From contig NZ_JADILU010000002.1 in assembly GCF_015319355.1 (NCBI RefSeq), forward strand, positions 620,001 through 684,000: a stretch of DNA of 64,000 nucleotides, in the 5' to 3' direction. A program made the translations under genes and the position numbers. Source of the DNA: Psychroserpens luteus (GTDB taxonomy: Bacteria; Bacteroidota; Bacteroidia; Flavobacteriales; Flavobacteriaceae). The notes beneath the pieces are model-generated. The model ran no database searches. It was not told the origin of the DNA and saw only the letters and a program-made list of their open reading frames with translations. Shown here in pieces: positions 17,450 to 24,708 of the stretch (the first letter of the stretch is position 1; each line of letters starts with the position of its first letter).

Positions 17450-17548
17450 TTAAATGACTTTAGTGTTTACTGCGTTTAATCCTTTTTTTTTCTGTAAGAT
17501 CAAATTCAACCTCGTCACCTTCACGAATTTCATCGATTAATCCTGAAA
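17450..17548 (-). pseudogene. Decayed C-terminal half of a cold-shock gene
   Basis: From 17466 to 17548 the DNA aligns with the 3-prime half of the intact cold-shock gene (about 18757-18841), with only a handful of substitutions, mostly in third codon positions. Relative to the intact copy it lacks 2 nt (CC) in the T-rich run, a frameshift between the NAVN end and the EFDLTE block. Minus-strand reading gives LSGLIDEIREGDEVEFDLTE before the shift and VNTKVI plus stop after it. The first half of the gene is gone. It is a relic of a tandem duplication flanking the DMT transporter gene. Confidence 0.85.
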
Positions 17549-17570
17549 GCTTAATTGTTCGGGAGTTTTT

Positions 17571-18497
17571 TTATGGGATGTCTTTTGAGATTTCTTCCTT
17601 TGGAAGATCTCGTTTTCGAGACGTAATAAAATAAACACCTGTCAATAACACAACAGCAGCAATAATAGATTGTGTGCTTAAGGTTTCGTCCAAAACATAC
17701 CATCCCAAGATCATAGCTACAATGGGATTCACATAGGCTGAAGTGGCAACTTTTTCAGTAGAAACTTGTTTTAAGAGATAATTAAAAGCGGTAAATGCGC
17801 CAATACTTCCAAAGGTAATTAACGCTAACATAGATAATTGTACTCTAGTACTCCATGTTAAAGGTGAACTCCACGCCTCGCCTAACGATAAACTGGCAAT
17901 AGCTAATACAATACTGGCAATTCCCATTTGATAACCTGTGCTCACCAAATAGTTTTTTGGGACGTCTGCTTTGGCGACAAATACGCTTCCATAACTCCAA
18001 CTCATAATACAAGTGAAAATCATAAAAATGCCCAATAGTGTTTCTTCATTGGTGACTAATTCATTCTGACTAACGAGTAAATACATCCCAATAATCCCAA
18101 AAGCAACACCAATTAAAGATTTGGGTTGCATTTTTTTGTGATCTATTAACCGCATAAGTAACAACACGAATAAGGGTTGAGTTGAAGCTAATAAAGCTCC
18201 AAAACCACTATCAATATATTTTAAAGCCCAAACAAAAACACCATTACCATAAACCAAAAACAGAAAGCCAACGAGTGTAGAATTTAAAAGTTGCTTCTTC
18301 GTGATCTTAAGACTAAATTTTAAGACTTTAGCAATCGTAAAAATCAAAATACTAGCAACAGAAAATCTTACAGCTGCCAAAAATAAAGGAGGCAACTCTG
18401 TAACCGAAATTTTATTAAGTAAATACGTAGAACCCCAAATCACATAGATACCTATAAATGCTATAATGATTAAAGACTTAGTACTTGGTTTTTGCAT
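17571..18497 (-). CDS. EamA-family (DMT) transporter
   Basis: Inner-membrane protein of 308 residues with about ten hydrophobic helices in two EamA repeats (roughly 8-140 and 155-295). The start is IIAFIGIYVIWGSTYLLNK, a typical first helix of this family (WGSTY). The second repeat ends TSAYVNPIVAMILGWYVLDE, also typical. Substrate unknown: relatives export amino acids or metabolites. It lies between the decayed and the intact cold-shock genes and appears to be a single-gene transcript. Confidence 0.88.
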   Translation of the reverse strand: MQKPSTKSLIIIAFIGIYVIWGSTYLLNKISVTELPPLFLAAVRFSVASILIFTIAKVLKFSLKITKKQLLNSTLVGFLFLVYGNGVFVWALKYIDSGFGALLASTQPLFVLLLMRLIDHKKMQPKSLIGVAFGIIGMYLLVSQNELVTNEETLLGIFMIFTCIMSWSYGSVFVAKADVPKNYLVSTGYQMGIASIVLAIASLSLGEAWSSPLTWSTRVQLSMLALITFGSIGAFTAFNYLLKQVSTEKVATSAYVNPIVAMILGWYVLDETLSTQSIIAAVVLLTGVYFITSRKRDLPKEEISKDIP

Positions 18498-18691
18498 GGT
18501 TGGGTTTGTGATCTAAAATAGTTAAACACATTTATTAATCATAGACTTAAGGTGAGTTTCTAAGTCTCACTAAGTTGACTTATACGAAAGTACACTTTCA
18601 TTTTTGTAATGCGTTGTGTAAAAGATGAATTTAATACACAATGCAATTGACAGTTAAAATAGCGATAAACCAATAGATTCAACAATAAAAA

Positions 18692-18715
18692 AAGCCCATC
18701 ATTGCTGATGGGCTT
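18692..18715 (-). terminator. Rho-independent terminator of cspA-like gene
   Basis: AAGCCCATCA (18692-18701) pairs perfectly with TGATGGGCTT (18706-18715) over a 4-nt loop, with A7 to the left giving a U tract on the minus strand. It ends the cold-shock transcript 22 nt past its stop. Confidence 0.88.
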
Positions 18716-18737
18716 CTTACTAACTAAACTGTATGTA

Positions 18738-18932
18738 TTATGAAATCACTTTTACGTTTACTGCGTTTAATCCTTTTTTTCCTTCTGTAAGATCAAATTC
18801 AACTTCATCGCCTTCGCGAATTTCATCGATTAATCCAGAAATGTGAACAAAATGTTCTGTGTTTGAACCTTCTTCAGTGATGAATCCAAAACCTTTGCTG
18901 TCATTGAAGAATTTTACTGTTCCTTTACTCAT
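18738..18932 (-). CDS. CspA-family cold-shock protein
   Basis: Single cold-shock domain of 64 residues: MSKGTVKFFNDSKGFGFITE with RNP1 KGFGFI and RNP2-like EHFVHIS (canonical DIFVH has become EHFVH). It binds single-stranded nucleic acid and acts as an RNA chaperone. It has a perfect terminator and is followed by a relic of a duplicate at 17450. A leader of unknown length lies upstream, since no clear promoter was found before the divergent peptidase gene. Copies of this EHFVHIS type are common in flavobacteria. Confidence 0.95.
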   Translation of the reverse strand: MSKGTVKFFNDSKGFGFITEEGSNTEHFVHISGLIDEIREGDEVEFDLTEGKKGLNAVNVKVIS

Positions 18933-19179
18933 TGTAATATAATTTATTTATTATTAATACTTTATGATATTCAATAATGATGCCACAATTAATTTTAATA
19001 TGAAATATCTTTATTTCTTCGGAAATAGGAACACACAACAATATGCTGTTTTGTTATAATATGTACCGAAATCTTAATTATTTATTTTTTAACATTAATT
19101 CTAACAATACATTAACACTATAGAGCGTTTGTTATTTTTAAATTCGGACTCTGAAAAATCAATCATTCCATTTCAATAC

Positions 19180-20097
19180 ATGAAATCAATAATCTCTCTC
19201 ATCCTATTAACAATGTCTTTAAGTGTTAATGCTCAAAAAAAACCAAAAATTAATATCATTGATTTTTCTCAATTTAGTTTTGAAGAAGACTCAACCGACT
19301 CTGTAAAACCAGTATCTGTTGTAAAGCAAGACACCATTATTCCCTTAGACATAAAAGCCAATTATTGGGATCATACTGTTTATAATCCTTATAATGATGT
19401 CAATGTGGAGTTCCCGCTACAGCTTCAATTTAAAGATTCTACCTACCACTCTCCTATTACTAAAGACAAAGTTGTAACATCTCGCTATGGTTGGCGAAGA
19501 GGTCGTGCTCACAAAGGAATTGATATTGATTTGGTAACTGGAGACAGTTTATATAGTATGTTTGATGGTATTGTTAGAATGTCACGTTATAGTAGTGGAC
19601 ATGGAAAAACCGTTGTTGTTAGACATTTTAACGGACTAGAAACGGTATACGCACATTTATCTGAATATGGTGTAAAAGAAAACGATACATTAACTAAAGG
19701 TCAATACCTTGGTAAAGGTGGTGTGTCTGGAAACGCAAGAGGTAGTCACTTACATTTAGTGGTCAACTATAAAGGTGTTTCTATAAATCCTGAATATCTA
19801 TTTACTTTTAATGAAAATAATGATATTAGAGCTAATGAACTTTGGATTACACAAAAATGGACACAGCCTATCTATCATAATTCTAAGAAAGAAAGTAAAA
19901 TTAAACCGCTCCTTTCCGAAGAAGAAGCCATCGCAAGTTTGATTAAACAAAAATCTATTTATGTTGTACAATCTGGAGATACCTTATCTAGAATTTCTAA
20001 ACGTAACAATGTCTCTATTGCTTCTTTATGTAATACCAATACTATTAAGCGAAGTTCTGTGCTTAAAATTGGTCAGAAATTAGTGATTGAAAAATAA
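19180..20097 (+). CDS. M23 metallopeptidase with C-terminal LysM domain
   Basis: Secreted protein of 305 residues. The signal peptide runs MKSIISLILLTMSLSVNAQ. The LytM/M23 zinc site is complete: HKGID (His and Asp ligands) at about 114-118 and HLHLVV further on. The C-terminal LysM domain (YVVQSGDTLSRISKRNN onward) binds peptidoglycan. It probably cuts peptide crosslinks in the cell wall. The ATG at 19180 begins a proper signal peptide; an upstream in-frame TTG at 19129 would bury it. It is a single gene convergent with the next one. Confidence 0.92.
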   Translation: MKSIISLILLTMSLSVNAQKKPKINIIDFSQFSFEEDSTDSVKPVSVVKQDTIIPLDIKANYWDHTVYNPYNDVNVEFPLQLQFKDSTYHSPITKDKVVTSRYGWRRGRAHKGIDIDLVTGDSLYSMFDGIVRMSRYSSGHGKTVVVRHFNGLETVYAHLSEYGVKENDTLTKGQYLGKGGVSGNARGSHLHLVVNYKGVSINPEYLFTFNENNDIRANELWITQKWTQPIYHNSKKESKIKPLLSEEEAIASLIKQKSIYVVQSGDTLSRISKRNNVSIASLCNTNTIKRSSVLKIGQKLVIEK

Positions 20098-20106
20098 ATA
20101 CAGATA

Positions 20107-20736
20107 TTAATTTGAAGCAACTGTGCTTGATGTTAATACAATATTCTTTTCAACGATTAGTAAATTATCCTTTTTAGTAAGTTTTAATATTCTTGTTGGA
20201 TCTCCTTTTTTAGCAATTCTTTTACGACATAATTTTGTAAGTAATGGATCTTCATCAAACAAAAAAGACTCTAAATTATAAGCTGTCTTTGAAGGTTCTT
20301 TTATAGTAGGAAACAACTGTGATAATTGATTGTAACGTCTATCATTACCAGGCACAAACGTATAAAACGTATAACGACCGTTAGCATCGGTTTTTATCCA
20401 ACCTCTATGATGAGCATAATGCTTATCGTTCTCTTTTCTTACATCAAAATCTCCATCTTCATCTGCTTGCTCTATATATAATATGATGCCTTCTGCAGGA
20501 GTTACACCGTCACTTTGATATATTGTACCTGTTATTTTAAGAGGTTGTTGTTTAGATTCAAAATCTGGAATACTATCTGTTGTACTTATTTGAAGTTCAT
20601 TATAGTCATATATAGGATGACGATCTAAATAGGCGTTTTTTTGTTCTTCGGAAATATCTGTTGATTCTTGTGCTGTAACTAAATTTTGAAGTCCGAACAC
20701 ACAGACAAAAGTAAAAAGAGCTATTAATTTTTTCAT
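20107..20736 (-). CDS. Secreted intradiol dioxygenase-like beta-sandwich protein
   Basis: Protein of 209 residues with signal peptide (to TAQ, about residue 23). Residues about 65-135 resemble the C-terminal fold of intradiol ring-cleavage dioxygenases: ITGTIYQSDGVTPAEG, then HHRGWIKTDANGRYTFYTF and VPG. The usual iron-binding RPAHIHF segment of protocatechuate dioxygenases is absent, and I cannot identify the full two-Tyr two-His set, so catalysis is doubtful. It may be an exported carboxypeptidase-regulatory-like domain instead. It converges with the M23 gene with a 9-nt gap. Confidence 0.55.
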   Translation of the reverse strand: MKKLIALFTFVCVFGLQNLVTAQESTDISEEQKNAYLDRHPIYDYNELQISTTDSIPDFESKQQPLKITGTIYQSDGVTPAEGIILYIEQADEDGDFDVRKENDKHYAHHRGWIKTDANGRYTFYTFVPGNDRRYNQLSQLFPTIKEPSKTAYNLESFLFDEDPLLTKLCRKRIAKKGDPTRILKLTKKDNLLIVEKNIVLTSSTVASN

Positions 20737-21079
20737 GATATTGAGTACTAAATTCAGTCAAAAGTGAAAGAATTTTATCATAAATCATTATAAATCATAT
20801 CAATGCACACTTTTTTGCGATAAAAAGACAAGTGGTGCAAAATTCATCGTTGAAATAACTGTAAATCTTAGTAAAAAATCGACACGTTTAAGACCTAAAT
20901 ACAAAAAAGGAAAGAACTCTAAAAAAGATGAAAAATCAATACGATTTAAAAAAAAATGGACAAAAACGATAAAAGTATTTCGTCGACTAAAAATGCTTTT
21001 AATCCACTAAATAAGCCTTTTGTCTATGAAATCAGTATTTCATAGGGGGAAATAATTTTCAAAAAAATGATAATTTAAG
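20737..21079. other. Intergenic region, no convincing gene
   Basis: About 340 nt between divergent genes. It contains a Lys/Arg-rich open frame (20768-21010, 81 codons with stop) without a usual start codon, which AT-rich sequence can produce by chance. The right end leads into the promoter at 21080. No hairpin or repeat stood out. Confidence 0.4.
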
Positions 21080-21109
21080 TTGGTTTCTTTAATAAATTGT
21101 ATAGATTTG
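21080..21109 (+). promoter_or_regulatory. Promoter (TTG, 19 nt, TAGATTTG)
   Basis: TTG at 21080-21082, exactly 19 nt, then TAGATTTG at 21102-21109 is a textbook Bacteroidota -33/-7 pair. The gene starts with ATG at 21139, leaving a leader of roughly 25 nt. Confidence 0.75.
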
Positions 21110-21138
21110 TTCCACCTAGATCTTTAAAAAACTAAAAA

Positions 21139-21591
21139 ATGAAAACAAAATCTACATTATTTATTGCCATTTTTCTCCTAATGGTAAACTTAACTTTCGC
21201 TCAAAAAAAAGTTAAAGAAGTCACCATTATTGATGGTAAAGTAAATATCTCTAAATACCACAGTTTTGATCAACTAGACAAAATGTCAAAAGGAGAATTA
21301 CTTAAATTATATGGAGAACGTATTCAAGTTATTGTAAATATTTTGCCAAATATTGCATTTGCAACTAAACCTGGAGTAACCATGGCTTCTCTTGGAATTC
21401 CTGAAACTAAAGAAAATAAGAAAGCATTAGAAATAAATAGAGATGCATCTGTAGAATATTTTGATAGTACTATTGAGTTTCAAAAGAAAATATTACCATA
21501 TTCTGATACTAGAGATTTAATTGCAGCTATATTATTTTATGAAGAAACATTAAAATCATTACATACTTATAATGATTTTAAAACGGATTAA
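21139..21591 (+). CDS. Secreted protein of unknown function
   Basis: Protein of 150 residues with a clear signal peptide ending TFAQ (about residue 22). The mature part is mostly helical and charged (YHSFDQLDKMSKGELLKLYG), without Cys or a recognised motif. It is a monocistronic gene with a strong promoter before it and a perfect terminator after it, which suggests good expression. I do not recognise the family. Confidence 0.75.
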   Translation: MKTKSTLFIAIFLLMVNLTFAQKKVKEVTIIDGKVNISKYHSFDQLDKMSKGELLKLYGERIQVIVNILPNIAFATKPGVTMASLGIPETKENKKALEINRDASVEYFDSTIEFQKKILPYSDTRDLIAAILFYEETLKSLHTYNDFKTD

Positions 21592-21622
21592 TATCTAATT
21601 TATAGTTTAATCACAAACATTA

Positions 21623-21651
21623 AGAGCCTCAGTGTTTTTCACTGAGGCTCT
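21623..21651 (+). terminator. Rho-independent terminator
   Basis: AGAGCCTCAGTG (21623-21634) pairs perfectly with CACTGAGGCTCT (21640-21651) over a 5-T loop. It is followed by a short T-rich stretch and lies 32 nt past the stop of the secreted protein gene. Confidence 0.85.
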
Positions 21652-21793
21652 TCTATATCCTATAATTCTTATCATTAAAAATGATTGTTTTTTCAGAAAC
21701 CTATAGAATGCTTTTAAAATTTCAGTAAAAAAAAATATTTTTTGTAAGAATTTACTTTAGTATCACATATATTAGCGCATTTCATCGATATTA

Positions 21794-21825
21794 TTTGCGT
21801 TTCATAAGTATTAACTCTATTTTTG
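21794..21825 (+). promoter_or_regulatory. Promoter (TTTG, 20 nt, TATTTTTG)
   Basis: TTTG at 21794-21797, 20 nt, then TATTTTTG at 21818-21825 matches the Bacteroidota consensus. It precedes the secreted protein gene starting at 21872 and may also drive the T9SS surface block behind it. Confidence 0.7.
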
Positions 21826-21871
21826 GTTATATAAACTAGCACCCACTAATATTAATAAAACTTAACCTGCT

Positions 21872-23188
21872 ATGAAAAAAATTACTCTTATTACACTTAT
21901 CTTATTTTTAGTGTCTAGCAATACTTTTGCTCAGCAAGAAAAAGGAATCACAGGATATAATAATTGGTTAAACCCTTGGACAGAATTTAAACCAAATAAT
22001 ACTGAATACGGTAAGCCTACTCAAATTCTAAGTGGTAATATCTCAAAAAACACAAAATTACAAAAGAGAGAAGTTTACTTATTATTAGGTGATGTTTTTG
22101 TTACAGATAGCACAACTCTTACTATAGAACCTGGTACTGTAATCATTGGTGACTTTAAAACCAAAGGATCTCTTACTATAAGTAACGGATCTAAGATTAT
22201 GGCAGAAGGTACTTCTACAGATCCAATCATATTTACATCTAGTAAAAGCGTAAAAAAACCTGGAGATTGGGGAGGATTATTCATTCTTGGAGATGCTCCT
22301 ACAAATTCTTTTGGTAGTGAAACTGCTTTAAATTATGGTTTGAGACCATCTGTAGCAGCTACTTTAACTTATGGTGGTGATAATCCAGATAGCAACTCTG
22401 GCATTTTAAAATATGTAAGAATAGAATTTGCTGGAAAACGAACAAAAAACTTTGGCTACTTTAGCGCACTTACTCTTGCAGGAGTTGGTCAACAAACCAT
22501 CGTTGAAAATGTTATGGTAAGCTATTGTGAAGGAAATTCATTTAATGTTTTAGGTGGAAAACTTATTTTAGATCAATTGGTGTCTTATAAATCTGCTGGT
22601 AACGATTATAATTTTAACAATGGGTCGCAAGTTTGGATTGCAAACTCTTTAGCTGTTAGATCTCCTTATGTTTCTGGATCTGATGTGTCTAGATGTTTAT
22701 ACATTTCAGACTATGATTCAAAAGACGAAACCGATTTTAGCAAAGAACAAACCTTTGTTGCTGCTGCGAATTTAACACTCATCAACCTAAGTTCAGATTT
22801 ACAATACGATATCAATCTAGGTTTAGTAAATGAAGCAATTTACATTGGTGCTGATGTCTCATTCTCACTTGATACTAGTGTTATATCTGGTTTTAATCCT
22901 GCAGTTATTCTTGATGATAAAATCATCATAAATACAGAAAGTTTAAGTCAATTAAAATTTACGAGAACCTACTTTAATAACTGTAAAGGAAACATCTTTA
23001 GAAAAGGTTATTCTAACAATGCCGATTTAGAAAACTGGTATGGTAGTCGCTCTTTTGACAATGTATATTCAAAAGGTCCAGACTCAGAAACCTTTATAGA
23101 TGCGAACAGTAAATCTCGTCCAGATTTTAGATTAAGAATTAATGGAATTATAGCTTCTAATGATCTCATTGACGACGACGAAGATTAA
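21872..23188 (+). CDS. Secreted parallel beta-helix type protein
   Basis: Protein of 438 residues with a signal peptide ending TFAQQ. The first third holds DSTTLTIEPGTVIIGD, LTISNGSKIMAEGT and DWGGLFILGDAPT, then GILKYVRIEFAGKR: the recurrent pattern of a Bacteroidota family of exported right-handed beta-helix proteins (often mislabelled multidrug transporter in databases). There is no T9SS sorting domain at the C-terminus; it ends in DDDED. It sits 55 nt before the T9SS type B gene, so it is probably part of the same surface-related transcript. Function unknown. Confidence 0.7.
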   Translation: MKKITLITLILFLVSSNTFAQQEKGITGYNNWLNPWTEFKPNNTEYGKPTQILSGNISKNTKLQKREVYLLLGDVFVTDSTTLTIEPGTVIIGDFKTKGSLTISNGSKIMAEGTSTDPIIFTSSKSVKKPGDWGGLFILGDAPTNSFGSETALNYGLRPSVAATLTYGGDNPDSNSGILKYVRIEFAGKRTKNFGYFSALTLAGVGQQTIVENVMVSYCEGNSFNVLGGKLILDQLVSYKSAGNDYNFNNGSQVWIANSLAVRSPYVSGSDVSRCLYISDYDSKDETDFSKEQTFVAAANLTLINLSSDLQYDINLGLVNEAIYIGADVSFSLDTSVISGFNPAVILDDKIIINTESLSQLKFTRTYFNNCKGNIFRKGYSNNADLENWYGSRSFDNVYSKGPDSETFIDANSKSRPDFRLRINGIIASNDLIDDDED

Positions 23189-23243
23189 TATATAAAAAAG
23201 AAAAACCTGCTTATAGGATAAAAAATTACTCCCCAAAACTAAT

Positions 23244-24707
23244 ATGTACAACGCAAAACTTGCATATAAATTCTTTATAGGACTTTATATTTTCCTCCTT
23301 TTTACTGCGGAAAAACTAAACGCCCAAATCGTTATCGGTTCACCCAATTTAGGGTTTAGTCAAGCCTGCGCGAGTGATACATTTAATAACTATAGCACAA
23401 CATTTGTTTTCTCTCCAGCAAGTGGTCTAAATGCTTCAAATCAGTTCACTATTGAATTATCAGATGCTGATGGAGATTTTTCAAATGCCACATCTATCTT
23501 TACTTCTAGTCCAGGAACCGTAACAACATCACCTGCAACTTTAAATTTTTCTTTGCCTACAACAACAGCTGGAGAAAATTATAGAATACGAATTAAAAGT
23601 AGTGCTCCTGCAGCAACTAGTTCTGGTTCTTCAGTATTTGCAGCGTATTATAAAATACAAGACTCACCATTTTCTATAAATAATTTAGTATCAAATGGTG
23701 CATATTGTTCTGGTGGTAGTTACCTATTAACTATAGATAATCCTGGTACTGGATCAAACAATTCGCCTCTCAACTACCCTTCTCTTACTTACAAATGGTA
23801 TAAAGAAACAGGACCAACAACATCTGTTTTTGTTGCAGATGGTCCTACACTAACAGTTGGTGAACCAGGAACCTTTTTTGTAGAAACAAATTATGGAACT
23901 TGTACTTCAAATTCTTTTTCAAATCGTGTAACGATTAGCGAAGTAACGACTGGTAATGCTAATGCTGGTATTTCTTCTAGTTTAGGGAATCCGTTTTGTC
24001 CTGCTAATGGTGCTACAACTTTGAGTACGATAACTGGTTTAACTTATCAATGGTATAAGGATGGAAATAGTATTGCAGATGCAACTTCACAAATGTATCA
24101 AACTACCGAATCTGGAACTTACTCAGTACAAGTAGATTTAGGAGATTGTATGGCAGCTGGTGAAATTCAACTTTTAAGTGAATTATTTGATGCTTCTATA
24201 AATGTTTCTGAAACGAATACTATTGAAGAAGGAGAAACACTTTCAGTAGAAGTAACAACAAACGCTAATAATCCAGAATTTGAATGGTATTTAAATGATG
24301 TTGTTATTGCTAATATTTCCGAAGATAATTACGAAGCAACACAATTTGGAACTTATAAAATAATCGTTACAGAAACGACTGGTTGTATTGGCTCAAGAGA
24401 ATTTATTTTTGAATTAGAAGAAGCTTTTGATGCGTTCCCAGATGTAGAAAAAATCCCGAATATCATTAGCCCAAATGGTGATGGTATTAATGATACTTGG
24501 ATGATCCCATTGATCTATACAAGTGGTACAAATACAGAAGTCATGATTATGACTAATACTGGTAAAGTGGTAGTACAAACCAATGATTACCTAAACAATT
24601 GGCCAGAAAATGATTTGAATTTAAATAGCATTAATCAAGTATTTTATTACGTGATAACAACGAGTAATAACGAAACCAAAAAGGGTTCAATAACAGTAAT
24701 CAAATAA
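23244..24707 (+). CDS. T9SS type B sorting-domain protein with Ig-like repeats
   Basis: Exported protein of 487 residues. The N-terminal hydrophobic segment (about 8-27, ending LNAQ) is a signal peptide. Ig-like beta domains follow, with repeated LTYKWYK and LTYQWYKDG strands. The C-terminal about 85 residues are the type B sorting domain (gliding motility-associated CTD): IPNIISPNGDGINDTW and then the terminal strands ending KKGSITVIK. This directs transport by the type IX system. The next gene, a PorP/SprF protein, starts 2 nt after the stop, the usual partner for a type B cargo. Probably a surface adhesin or appendage subunit. Confidence 0.88.
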   Translation: MYNAKLAYKFFIGLYIFLLFTAEKLNAQIVIGSPNLGFSQACASDTFNNYSTTFVFSPASGLNASNQFTIELSDADGDFSNATSIFTSSPGTVTTSPATLNFSLPTTTAGENYRIRIKSSAPAATSSGSSVFAAYYKIQDSPFSINNLVSNGAYCSGGSYLLTIDNPGTGSNNSPLNYPSLTYKWYKETGPTTSVFVADGPTLTVGEPGTFFVETNYGTCTSNSFSNRVTISEVTTGNANAGISSSLGNPFCPANGATTLSTITGLTYQWYKDGNSIADATSQMYQTTESGTYSVQVDLGDCMAAGEIQLLSELFDASINVSETNTIEEGETLSVEVTTNANNPEFEWYLNDVVIANISEDNYEATQFGTYKIIVTETTGCIGSREFIFELEEAFDAFPDVEKIPNIISPNGDGINDTWMIPLIYTSGTNTEVMIMTNTGKVVVQTNDYLNNWPENDLNLNSINQVFYYVITTSNNETKKGSITVIK

Positions 24708-24708
24708 T

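Noticed and set aside
20768-21010. Lys/Arg-rich open frame of 81 codons between divergent genes
   Set aside because: No ATG, GTG or TTG start at a useful place, A-rich composition produces such frames easily, and no known motif is seen.
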